Source: Pseudomonas putida
Lineage (GTDB): Bacteria > Pseudomonadota > Gammaproteobacteria > Pseudomonadales > Pseudomonadaceae
Direction of reading: 5' to 3'
DNA: 64,000 nt
Assembly (NCBI RefSeq): GCF_001636055.1
Contig: NZ_CP011789.1
Coordinates: forward strand, 4,712,001-4,776,000
The notes beneath the pieces were generated by a model. That model had not been told where the DNA came from. It did no database searches and was given only the letters and a program-made list of their open reading frames with translations. Each line of letters opens with the position of its first letter. The stretch's first letter is position 1. Positions 36,791 through 44,722 of the stretch are shown here, one piece after another. A program made the position numbers and the translations under genes.

Positions 36791-37574
36791 ATCACACAAG
36801 GGCGGCTGGTACCACCGCGCCGTGGTGTACCTGCTGTTCCTGATCCTGCTGTTGCCCCTGGCCGGCACCCTGCTCTACTCATTGGCTACCAGTTGGTCGG
36901 CGAGCCTGCTGCCCAGCGGCCTGACCCTCAAGTGGTACGTGCAACTGTGGAGCGAGCCGCGATTTCTCGCCGCCTTCGGCCAGTCGTTGATCGTCTGCGT
37001 GGGAGCGTTGGTACTGTCGGTGGTGCTGATCCTGCCGCTGCTGTTCGTGGTGCATTACCACTTCCCCAAGCTCGACGCGCTGATGAACATTCTCATCCTG
37101 CTGCCCTTCGCGGTGCCGCCGGTGGTGTCTTCGGTGGGGCTGCTGCAGTTGTACGGCAGCGGGCCGATGGCCATGGTCGGGACGCCGTGGATCCTGATCG
37201 GCTGCTATTTCACCATCGCCCTGCCCTTCATGTACCGGGCGATCACCAACAACCTGCAGGCGATCAACCTGCGCGACCTGATGGACGCCGCGCAACTACT
37301 CGGCGCCAGCACCTGGCAAGCCGCCCTTCTGGTGGTGCTGCCCAATCTGCGCAAGGGCCTGATGGTGGCGTTGCTGCTGTCGTTTTCCTTCCTGTTCGGC
37401 GAATTCGTGTTCGCCAACCTGCTGGTCGGCACCCGCTACGAAACCCTGCAGGTCTACCTGAACAACATGCGCAACAGCAGCGGCCACTTCAACAGCGCGC
37501 TGGTGATCTCCTATTTCGCCTTCGTGCTGGTACTGACCTGGGTCGCCAACCGCCTGAACAAGGATAAATCCTGA
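36780..37574 (+). CDS. ABC transporter permease (second)
   Basis: A 264-residue inner-membrane permease, six helices beginning VVYLLFLILLLPLAGTLLYS, with the coupling loop MDAAQLLGASTWQAALLVVL near residue 175. The pairing of two unfused permeases with an AfuA/PhnS-type binding protein matches the PhnU-PhnV layout. Its stop overlaps the ATPase start (TGATG). Confidence 0.87.
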   Translation: MRAESHKGGWYHRAVVYLLFLILLLPLAGTLLYSLATSWSASLLPSGLTLKWYVQLWSEPRFLAAFGQSLIVCVGALVLSVVLILPLLFVVHYHFPKLDALMNILILLPFAVPPVVSSVGLLQLYGSGPMAMVGTPWILIGCYFTIALPFMYRAITNNLQAINLRDLMDAAQLLGASTWQAALLVVLPNLRKGLMVALLLSFSFLFGEFVFANLLVGTRYETLQVYLNNMRNSSGHFNSALVISYFAFVLVLTWVANRLNKDKS

Positions 37575-38563
37575 TGAGCTTCGTCAGTGTCCAGAAACTT
37601 CAAAAGAGCTACGCCGGCAGCCCGGTCTTCGAGAACATCGACTGCAACATCGAACGCGGCGAGTTCGTCACCCTGCTCGGCCCGTCGGGGTGCGGCAAGT
37701 CCACCCTGCTGCGCTGCATCGCCGGCCTGACACCTGTCGACAGCGGCCGTATCCTGCTCGACGGCCAGGACATCGTGCCACTCAGCCCGCAAAAGCGCGG
37801 GATCGGCATGGTGTTCCAGAGCTACGCGCTGTTCCCCAACATGACGGTTGAACAGAACGTTGCCTTTGGCCTGCGCATGCAGAAGGTCAAGGCCGAGGAG
37901 AGCCAGGCGCGTGTGCACGAGGCCTTGGAGTTGGTGGAGCTGGGCAGTTTTGCCGGGCGCTACCCGCACCAGCTGTCGGGCGGCCAGTGCCAGCGCGTGG
38001 CGCTGGCCCGTTCGCTGGTCACCCGCCCGCGCCTGCTGCTGCTCGACGAGCCGCTGTCGGCGCTGGATGCGCGTATCCGCAAACACTTGCGCGAGCAGAT
38101 CCGCGCGATCCAGCGCGAGCTGGGGCTGACCACCATCTTCGTCACCCACGACCAGGAAGAGGCGCTGACCATGTCGGACCGCATCGTCCTGATGAACCAG
38201 GGGCGCATCGTCCAGAGCGGCGACGCCGAAACCCTCTACACCGCACCTGTCGACCTGTTCGCCGCCGGTTTCATCGGCAACTACAACCTGCTCGACGCCG
38301 ACAGCGCCAGCCGCCTGCTGCAGCGCCCGGTCAGCGCACGCCTGGCGATCCGTCCCGAGTCCATCAGCCTGGGCCTGGACGGTGAACTGGACGGCCAGAT
38401 CCGCAGTCACAGCCTGCTCGGCAACGTGATCCGCTACCGTGTCGAGTCGCGCGGCGTGGAGGTGGTGGTGGACGTGCTCAATCGCTCGTCTGCCGATCTG
38501 TATGCCGACGGGCAGCGCGTGTCGCTGTCGATCGACCCCACCGCGCTGCGGGAAGTGGCTTAA
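37574..38563 (+). CDS. ABC transporter ATP-binding protein
   Basis: A 329-residue importer ATPase. Walker A GPSGCGKST near residue 37, Q-loop FQSYALFPNM, signature QLSGGQCQR near 135, Walker B LLLLDEPLSALD near 158 and H-loop FVTHDQEEAL. A C-terminal regulatory TOBE-like extension (about 235-329) follows. The signature carries Cys instead of Gln/Arg at LSGGQxQR position x, which is tolerated. Family: PotA/FbpC/PhnT. Confidence 0.9.
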   Translation: MSFVSVQKLQKSYAGSPVFENIDCNIERGEFVTLLGPSGCGKSTLLRCIAGLTPVDSGRILLDGQDIVPLSPQKRGIGMVFQSYALFPNMTVEQNVAFGLRMQKVKAEESQARVHEALELVELGSFAGRYPHQLSGGQCQRVALARSLVTRPRLLLLDEPLSALDARIRKHLREQIRAIQRELGLTTIFVTHDQEEALTMSDRIVLMNQGRIVQSGDAETLYTAPVDLFAAGFIGNYNLLDADSASRLLQRPVSARLAIRPESISLGLDGELDGQIRSHSLLGNVIRYRVESRGVEVVVDVLNRSSADLYADGQRVSLSIDPTALREVA

Positions 38564-38576
38564 GGAGATTCAAGCA

Positions 38577-39230
38577 ATGGCACTGGCGATTTTCGATCTG
38601 GACGAAACCCTGATCCACGGTGACTGCGCGTCGCTGTGGAGCGAACAGATGGCCCGGCTGGGCTGGGTGGACGGCAAGGAATTCCTGCGTCGCGACCATG
38701 AACTGATGGAGGCGTACGGTAAGGGCCACCTGCAGATGGAGGACTACATGGCCTTCAGCCTGGAGCCCATCGCCGGGCGCACGCTGGAAGAGGTCGAGCA
38801 CCTGGTCGAGCCCTGGGTGGAGGATGTGATCGAGCCGATCATCTATGGCGATGCTTGCCACTGCATCGCCGAGCACCGCAAGAAAGGCGACCGCATCCTG
38901 ATCATTTCCGCCTCCGGCACGCATCTTGTGGGGCCGATCGCCGCACGTCTGGGGGTCGACGAATACCTGGCCATCGAGCTGGAGGCGATCAATGGCGTGT
39001 ACACCGGCAAGACCCACGGCGTGCTGACCTACCGCGAGGGCAAGATCACTCGCTTGCTGGAGTGGCTGGACCAGGAGCAGGAGAACCTGGAGGGCGCGAG
39101 CTTCTATTCCGACTCACGGAACGACCTGCCGCTGTTACTGAAGGTGGACCATCCGTATGCGGTGAATCCAGACCCGGTGCTGCGCGAGCATGCCCAGACC
39201 AATGGCTGGCCTGTGTTGAGCTGGTCCTGA
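38577..39230 (+). CDS. HAD-superfamily IB hydrolase (SerB-like phosphatase)
   Basis: A 217-residue HAD phosphatase. Motif I is FDLDETLIHGD with the nucleophile Asp near residue 6 and acid Asp two later; motif II LIISASGTH near 105; motif III/IV Lys in GKTHGVLTYREGK and Asp pair in YSDSRNDLP near 182. The cap region is helical. HAD-IB members include phosphoserine phosphatase and histidinol-phosphatase-like enzymes. It is the last gene of the ABC operon, 13 nt after the ATPase with TAAGGAG before its ATG, so it probably dephosphorylates the imported compound or its product. Confidence 0.87.
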   Translation: MALAIFDLDETLIHGDCASLWSEQMARLGWVDGKEFLRRDHELMEAYGKGHLQMEDYMAFSLEPIAGRTLEEVEHLVEPWVEDVIEPIIYGDACHCIAEHRKKGDRILIISASGTHLVGPIAARLGVDEYLAIELEAINGVYTGKTHGVLTYREGKITRLLEWLDQEQENLEGASFYSDSRNDLPLLLKVDHPYAVNPDPVLREHAQTNGWPVLSWS

Positions 39231-39247
39231 GATCCATTGCCCCTGTT

Positions 39248-39275
39248 CCGGCCTCTTCACCCGTGAAGAGGCCGG
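39248..39275. terminator. Bidirectional REP-like terminator
   Basis: CCGGCCTCTTCAC and GTGAAGAGGCCGG form a 13-bp inverted repeat with 2 nt between, midway between the convergent HAD and quinone oxidoreductase genes. Confidence 0.7.
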
Positions 39276-39281
39276 GTCTGC

Positions 39282-40244
39282 TTACGCCAGGTCAGGGTCG
39301 ATCACCATCACCAGCTTGCCCGATACCTGGTTGCTCTCAAGCTCCGCATACGCCGCCTGGGCGAACTCCACCGGATAGGTATCGACCAACTGTGGCGACA
39401 ACCGCCCTTCGGCGAACAGCGGCCACACCTGCTGCTGCAGGTCGCGCAGCAACTCGGCCTTGAAGCCATCGTCACGATTGCGCAGGGTGGAACCTGTGAT
39501 TTCCAGGCGCTTGCCCAGCACCAGCGCCAGGTCCACTTCGAACTTGCGCCCGCCCATCAGGCCGATGATCACCCAGCGGCCGTCGCGGGCCAGCAGCTCC
39601 AGGTTGAGCGGGCCATAGCTCGCGCCTACCGGGTCGAGGATCACATCGAACGGCCCGAACCCCTTGAGCGCGTCGAGGTTCTCGTTACGCACCACACCTC
39701 CTGCGGCACCCAGTGCCTTGCAGTAGTCCAGGCGCTCCTGGGAGCCGACGCTGACCCATACCGGGCAACCAAACGCCTTGCCCAACTGGATGGCCGCAGA
39801 GCCCACACCACTGGCACCGGCGTGCACCAGTACCTTCTCACCCGCCTTGGCCGCCCCGAGCTGGAAGATGTTCAGCCAGGCCGTGGCGTACACCTCAGGC
39901 AGCGCGGCCGCTTCGTGTAGGCTCAGGCCCTCGGGCACCGGCAGCACATGGCGGGCATCCACGATCACTTCTTCGGCCATGGCGCCACTGGCCAGCAGCG
40001 CACAGACCCGATCGCCCACGCGCCAATCTGCCCCCGCACCCACCTCCTCGATCACCCCGGCGCACTCCAGCCCCATGTAAGGGCTTGCGCCGGGTGGCGG
40101 CGGGTACAAACCCTTCATCTGCAACAGGTCGGCGCGGTTCAACCCGGCCGCAGCCACTCGAATGCGTACCTGCCCCGCGTCGCAAACCGGACGTTCGGCT
40201 TCGACCCAGGCTACATGTCCGTCAACGCCTTGCAATGCCTTCAC
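39282..40244 (-). CDS. NAD(P)H quinone oxidoreductase, PIG3-like MDR family
   Basis: A 320-residue zinc-free medium-chain dehydrogenase/reductase. N-terminal GroES-like domain with GLNRADLLQMKGLYPPPPG near residue 33 (the NRxDLxQxxGxYPPPPG motif characteristic of PIG3/QorB-type enzymes), Rossmann domain with HAGASGVGSAAIQLGKAFG near residue 140, and a missing catalytic zinc cysteine pair. The initiator is GTG with GGAGG only 4 nt before it. It reduces quinones in relatives; actual substrate not known. Confidence 0.9.
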   Translation of the reverse strand: MKALQGVDGHVAWVEAERPVCDAGQVRIRVAAAGLNRADLLQMKGLYPPPPGASPYMGLECAGVIEEVGAGADWRVGDRVCALLASGAMAEEVIVDARHVLPVPEGLSLHEAAALPEVYATAWLNIFQLGAAKAGEKVLVHAGASGVGSAAIQLGKAFGCPVWVSVGSQERLDYCKALGAAGGVVRNENLDALKGFGPFDVILDPVGASYGPLNLELLARDGRWVIIGLMGGRKFEVDLALVLGKRLEITGSTLRNRDDGFKAELLRDLQQQVWPLFAEGRLSPQLVDTYPVEFAQAAYAELESNQVSGKLVMVIDPDLA

Positions 40245-40273
40245 AGTGCCTCCATAGTTGAGTCATGACTGAG

Positions 40274-40301
40274 CCCGGGATCGCCATGTCCCGGGTTTTT
40301 T
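40274..40301 (+). terminator. Intrinsic terminator on the plus strand in a divergent gap
   Basis: CCCGGGA / TCCCGGG with an 8-nt loop followed by TTTTTT (40296-40301). It lies between the divergent oxidoreductase and prc genes, upstream of prc, so it does not follow any annotated plus-strand gene. Confidence 0.75.
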
Positions 40302-40385
40302 GCAGTATTCAGCCGGTTTCATGGAACCGGCGTACGGAAAAGACGGCCTACTATGCGTGATCAATTGCCCCCACGTCGAATCAGC

Positions 40386-42467
40386 ATGAAGCATTTCCTC
40401 CCCAGCACCGCCCTCGCCCTCATGGTCGGCCTCGGCAGCCTCACGCTCGGTGGCAATGCGGCCGCCGCCAACAAATGGGACAGCCTGCAGCCGGACCGCG
40501 ACGAGATCGTCGCCAGCCTCAACGTGGTGGAGCTGCTCAAGCGCCATCACTACAGCAAGCCTCCGCTGGACGATGCCCGCTCGGTCATCATCTATGACAG
40601 CTACATCAAACTGCTCGATCCATCACGCAGCTATTTCATGGCCAGTGACATCGCCGAATTCGACAAGTGGAAGACGCAGTTCGACGACTTCCTCAAGAGC
40701 GGCAACCTCGACCCTGGCTTCACCATCTACAAGCGCTACCTGGACCGCGTGAAATCGCGCCTGGACTTCGCCCTGGCCGAACTGAACAAGGGCGTCGACA
40801 AGATCGACTTCACCGTCAAGGAAGACCTGCTGGTCGACCGCAAGGACGCTCCGTGGCTGAAGAACGAGGCCGAGCTCGACGACCTGTGGCGCAAGCGCGT
40901 CAAAGATGAAGTGCTGCGCCAGAAACTGGCCGGCAAGGATCCCAAGCAGATCCAGGAAACACTCACCAAGCGCTACAAGAACCAGTTGGCGCGCCTGGAC
41001 CAGACCCGTGCCGAAGACATCTTCCAGGCCTACATCAACACCTTCGCCCAGTCCTACGATCCGCACACCAACTACCTGTCGCCAGACAACGCCGAAAACT
41101 TCGACATCAACATGAGCCTGTCGCTCGAAGGCATCGGCGCGGTGCTGCAGAGCGACAACGACCAGGTCAAGATCGTGCGCCTGGTACCGGCCGGCCCTGC
41201 GGCCAAGACCAAGCAGGTCGCTCCTGCCGACAAGATCATCGGTGTCGCCCAGGGCAACAAGGAAATGGTCGACGTGGTCGGCTGGCGCCTGGACGAAGTG
41301 GTCAAGCTGATCCGTGGCCCGAAAGGCTCGGTGGTACGTCTTGAAATCATCCCAGCCAGCAACGCACCGAACGACCAGACCACCAAGATCGTTTCGATCA
41401 CCCGCGAGGCGGTCAAGCTCGAGGAGCAGGCGGCGAAGAAGTCGGTGCTCAAGCTCAAGCAGGACGGCCGTGACTACAAGCTCGGCATCATCGAGATCCC
41501 GGCCTTCTACCTCGACTTCAAGGCCTATCGAGCTGGCGATCCGGACTACAAGAGCACCACGCGCGACGTGAAGAAACTGCTCACCGAACTGCAGAAGGAG
41601 AAGGTCGACGGCGTGGTCATCGACCTGCGCAACAACGGCGGCGGCTCGCTGCAGGAAGCCACCGAGCTGACCAGCCTGTTCATCGAGAAAGGCCCGACCG
41701 TGCTGGTACGCAACAGCGACGGCCGCGTCGACGTACTCGAGGACGAGAACCCCGGCGCCTTCTACAAGGGCCCGCTGGCACTGCTGGTCAACCGCCTCTC
41801 GGCCTCGGCTTCGGAGATCTTCGCCGGCGCCATGCAGGACTACCACCGCGCGCTGATCATCGGTGGCCAGACCTTCGGCAAGGGCACCGTCCAGACCATC
41901 CAGCCGCTCAACCATGGCGAGCTGAAGCTCACCCTGGCCAAGTTCTACCGAGTCTCCGGCCAGAGCACCCAGCACCAGGGCGTATTGCCGGACATCGACT
42001 ACCCGTCGATCATCGACACCAAGGAAATCGGCGAGAGCGCGCTGCCCGAAGCCATGCCATGGGACACCATCCGCCCAGTGGTCAAGCCGGCAGCCGATCC
42101 GTTCAAGCCATTCCTGGCCCAGCTCAAGGCGCAGCATGAAGCCCGTAGCGTCAAGGATGCCGAGTTCACCTACATCCGCGACCGCCTGGCGCTGACCCAG
42201 CGCCTGATGAACGAGAAGACCGTCAGCCTCAACGAGCAGGATCGCCGTACCCGCCACGACGAAATCGAGGCCAAGCAACTGGCGTTGGAGAACACCCGAC
42301 GCAAGGCCAAGGGCGAAGAGCCGCTCAAGGAACTGAAGAAGGTCGACGAAGACGCCCTGCCCGAGGAGAAGGACGACGCCAAGCCAGAAGATGATGCCTA
42401 CCTGGCCGAAACCGGTCGCATCCTGCTCGACTACCTGCGCCTGAGCTCGCAAGTGGCGAAGAAGTAA
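40386..42467 (+). CDS. prc: Carboxy-terminal (tail-specific) protease Prc
   Basis: Periplasmic serine protease that processes lipoproteins and peptidoglycan hydrolases. The 693-residue chain has signal peptide MKHFLPSTALALMVGLGSLT, an N-terminal helical DUF3340-type domain, a PDZ region (GVGAVL-like GIGAVLQSDNDQVKIVRLVP near residue 250) and an S41 protease core with the serine in RLSASASEIFAGAM near 475 and the lysine in TFGKGTVQ near 500. The C-terminus is rich in charged residues. I preferred the ATG at 40386 because the signal peptide begins there; an in-frame ATG at 40353 adds 11 residues. A terminator and PHO-box region follow. Confidence 0.95.
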   Translation: MKHFLPSTALALMVGLGSLTLGGNAAAANKWDSLQPDRDEIVASLNVVELLKRHHYSKPPLDDARSVIIYDSYIKLLDPSRSYFMASDIAEFDKWKTQFDDFLKSGNLDPGFTIYKRYLDRVKSRLDFALAELNKGVDKIDFTVKEDLLVDRKDAPWLKNEAELDDLWRKRVKDEVLRQKLAGKDPKQIQETLTKRYKNQLARLDQTRAEDIFQAYINTFAQSYDPHTNYLSPDNAENFDINMSLSLEGIGAVLQSDNDQVKIVRLVPAGPAAKTKQVAPADKIIGVAQGNKEMVDVVGWRLDEVVKLIRGPKGSVVRLEIIPASNAPNDQTTKIVSITREAVKLEEQAAKKSVLKLKQDGRDYKLGIIEIPAFYLDFKAYRAGDPDYKSTTRDVKKLLTELQKEKVDGVVIDLRNNGGGSLQEATELTSLFIEKGPTVLVRNSDGRVDVLEDENPGAFYKGPLALLVNRLSASASEIFAGAMQDYHRALIIGGQTFGKGTVQTIQPLNHGELKLTLAKFYRVSGQSTQHQGVLPDIDYPSIIDTKEIGESALPEAMPWDTIRPVVKPAADPFKPFLAQLKAQHEARSVKDAEFTYIRDRLALTQRLMNEKTVSLNEQDRRTRHDEIEAKQLALENTRRKAKGEEPLKELKKVDEDALPEEKDDAKPEDDAYLAETGRILLDYLRLSSQVAKK

Positions 42468-42501
42468 GCGACTCGACCAGGTGATGGCAGATTAATGTGA
42501 C

Positions 42502-42530
42502 CTGTCATCAAACAGTCATCGCACTGTCGT
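42502..42530 (+). promoter_or_regulatory. Triple PHO-box repeat upstream of the EAL-CBS-GGDEF gene
   Basis: Three 7-mers in exact 11-bp phase: CTGTCAT (42502-42508), CAGTCAT (42513-42519) and CTGTCGT (42524-42530), matching the PhoB half-site CTGTCAT at 7, 6 and 6 of 7 positions with 4-bp A/C-rich spacers. A possible -10 TGAAAT follows at 42530-42535. It is 58 bp upstream of the start codon and oriented toward it. Confidence 0.75.
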
Positions 42531-42540
42531 GAAATAGAAG

Positions 42541-42568
42541 GGCCGGACGCCAAAACGTCCGGCCTTTT
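42541..42568 (+). terminator. Intrinsic terminator of prc
   Basis: Stem GGCCGGACG / CGTCCGGCC with loop CCAAAA, followed by TTTTCATTTT. It follows prc by about 75 nt and overlaps the expected 5' end of the PHO-box-driven transcript of the next gene. Confidence 0.85.
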
Positions 42569-42587
42569 CATTTTCAGGAAGCAGTCC

Positions 42588-44342
42588 ATGACCGTCACCG
42601 AACAGCTCAGTGCCTTGAGCGCCATCCTGGCTCAACGCAGCATTCACAGCCTGTTCCAACCGATCATCTGCCTTTCCGAGCGGCGCATCCTCGGCTATGA
42701 GGCGCTCAGCCGCGGACCGTCCAACAGCCCTCTGCATTCGCCCCTGAACCTGTTCGCCATCGCCCGCCAGGCGGGGCGCCTGAGCGAGCTGGAAGTGCTG
42801 TGCCGGGAGAACGCATGCCGACGCTTCAGCGAGCTCGGGCTCGAAGGCAAGCTGTTCCTCAATGTCTCGCCCGAGTCGCTGCTTGAGCCACACTACCCTT
42901 CCGGGCGCACCCTGAAGATGCTCGAGCAGGTCGGTCTGCAACCCAGCCGTGTGGTGATCGAGCTGACCGAGCAAACCCCCACCGACGACTTCCAATTGCT
43001 GTCCAACGCCTTGCATCACTATCGGGACATGGGCTTTTCCATCGCACTGGACGACCTGGGTGCCGGTTACTCGAGCTTGCGCCTGTGGTCGGAGCTGCGT
43101 CCGAACTACGTGAAGATCGACCGACACTTCATCGACGGCATCCATCAGGATCCGCTCAAACGCGAATTCGTTGGTTCCATCCTGCAGATCGCCCGCGCCT
43201 CGAAGGCCCAGGTGATTGCCGAGGGCATCGAGCTGGGCGAGGAGCTGACCGTACTGGCCGACATGGGCGTCGACCTGTTGCAAGGCTACCTGCTCGGCCG
43301 CCCTCAGGAATTCCCCCCGCGCGAGGGCCTGAATCTGCTGCCCCCGGCGCACGGCAGTGCACTGATGACCAACGAGGAAGGAAGCGACCTCGTCGCACTG
43401 CTGATCGAGCAGCCTGCGGTCGCGCTGGACACCCCGACCCAGCAGGTGCTGGAAGCGTTTCGCCGCCAGGCCAATCTCAACTCCCTGGCCGTGCTCGATG
43501 CCCAGGGCCACCCCTGCGGTATCGTCCATCGGCATTCGTTGTCCGACGTTCTGCTCCAGCCGTTCGGCACCGACCTGTTCGCCCGCAAGCCGATCAGCCG
43601 ACTGATGAACGAAGACTTCCTCGCAGTCGAGCGCAGCCAGTCGCTGCAGCAGGTCAGCCGCCTGCTCACAAGCCGCGCACGGCAGCGCATCGAGGAAGAT
43701 TTCATCATCACCCACGGTGGTCGCTACCAGGGCCTGGGTCGAGTGATCGATGTGCTCAAGTTGATCACCGAGCAGAAGATCCAGCAGGCCCGCTACGCCA
43801 ACCCCTTGACCCTGCTGCCAGGCAACGTTCCAATCCGCCAGTGCCTGACCCGCCTGCTGGAGCAACAGCGTGCAGCGGCGGTGTGCTACGTCGACATCGA
43901 CAGCTTCAAGCCCTTCAACGATATCTATGGCTATGCCCGCGGCGACGAGGTGTTGTTGTGCCTGGCCCAGTGTCTGAACGACAGCGTCGATCCGCGCCGC
44001 GACTTCGTCGGGCATATCGGCGGTGATGATTTCATGCTGGTCTTGGGGTCGGTCGATTGGCGCGAGCGCCTGCACCAGCTGATCGATGATTTTCTACGCG
44101 AATGTCGACGTTTCTATCGCAGCGAGCACCTGGAGGCCGGTTGCTTCATCGCCCACAACCGCCAAGGGCAGCGGGAGACCTTCCCCTTGCTGTCGCTGTC
44201 GATCGGCGTGGTTTTGCTGCGACCGGAATGCTGTGCCAGCCTGGATGCGGCGCAGTTGGCCGATCTCGCTTCGCAGGCAAAGCGCCAGGCCAAGGATACA
44301 GCCGGGCCCAGTCTGAGCCTGATCGATACCGGGGTGCTGTAG
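42588..44342 (+). CDS. EAL-CBS-GGDEF c-di-GMP signalling protein, likely phosphodiesterase
   Basis: A 584-residue cytosolic protein with an N-terminal EAL domain (about 10-250), a CBS pair (about 265-400) and a C-terminal GGDEF domain (about 410-580). EAL active-site residues all appear present: GYEALSRG, FLNVSPE, ELTEQ, LDDLGAGYSSL, VKIDRHF, EGIELG and LLQGYLLGRP. The GGDEF motif reads GGDDF, and the I-site RxxD position reads PRRD, so cyclase activity and its product inhibition are doubtful and the domain may only bind GTP. No membrane segments. Expression is probably phosphate-controlled. RapA of P. fluorescens, a Pho-regulated phosphodiesterase that promotes biofilm dispersal, is a functional parallel; orthology needs an alignment. 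Confidence 0.9.
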   Translation: MTVTEQLSALSAILAQRSIHSLFQPIICLSERRILGYEALSRGPSNSPLHSPLNLFAIARQAGRLSELEVLCRENACRRFSELGLEGKLFLNVSPESLLEPHYPSGRTLKMLEQVGLQPSRVVIELTEQTPTDDFQLLSNALHHYRDMGFSIALDDLGAGYSSLRLWSELRPNYVKIDRHFIDGIHQDPLKREFVGSILQIARASKAQVIAEGIELGEELTVLADMGVDLLQGYLLGRPQEFPPREGLNLLPPAHGSALMTNEEGSDLVALLIEQPAVALDTPTQQVLEAFRRQANLNSLAVLDAQGHPCGIVHRHSLSDVLLQPFGTDLFARKPISRLMNEDFLAVERSQSLQQVSRLLTSRARQRIEEDFIITHGGRYQGLGRVIDVLKLITEQKIQQARYANPLTLLPGNVPIRQCLTRLLEQQRAAAVCYVDIDSFKPFNDIYGYARGDEVLLCLAQCLNDSVDPRRDFVGHIGGDDFMLVLGSVDWRERLHQLIDDFLRECRRFYRSEHLEAGCFIAHNRQGQRETFPLLSLSIGVVLLRPECCASLDAAQLADLASQAKRQAKDTAGPSLSLIDTGVL

Positions 44343-44344
44343 CC

Positions 44345-44722
44345 CTACCCTGCCGTCACTTCTTCGGGGTAAGCGAACTCGAACACCCGCACCACTTCGG
44401 ATGCATGCCACGACGCCGCCTCCATGCCATCGACCGGCCCGGAAAACCGCCCGAGGCGCTCGACACACTCGAAGAAGCCGGTACGCGGCAGGCGGCTGGC
44501 CCCCTGGCTGATCACCAGCGAACTGCGCAGCGGCTGCTCGGCGCGCGCGTCGAGCAGCGCCAGGTACTCCAGGGCGGCGGTCAGGGTTTGCATGGCGGGG
44601 GTGGGCAACTCCAGGCGCTCGAGCAGCGCCCTGTAGGTGAGCAGGTGGCGTTGACGGCGGGCCAGGTCGAGCTCGTCCAGCAGGCGCTGCCATTGCTGAC
44701 GACTGATCCTGACCTGGCTCAT
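44345..44722 (-). CDS. Unrecognised protein, second gene of an Xre pair
   Basis: A 125-residue soluble protein, rich in Leu and Arg, starting MSQVRISRQQWQRLLDELDL. An N-terminal helical segment (RLLDELDLARRQRHLLTYRA) is followed by LEYLALLDARAEQPLRSSLV and a beta-rich end GFFECVERLGRF, VRVFEFAYPEEV. I do not recognise the family. It overlaps the upstream Xre gene by ATGA, so translation is coupled. It converges with the EAL gene 2 nt from its stop. Being coupled to a small DNA-binding protein with a Phd-like N-terminus, it may be a toxin or an effector, but nothing proves this. Confidence 0.65.
   Translation of the reverse strand: MSQVRISRQQWQRLLDELDLARRQRHLLTYRALLERLELPTPAMQTLTAALEYLALLDARAEQPLRSSLVISQGASRLPRTGFFECVERLGRFSGPVDGMEAASWHASEVVRVFEFAYPEEVTAG

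Noticed and set aside
40623..42452. 609-codon ORF antisense to prc
   Set aside because: Shadow of a verified protease gene.
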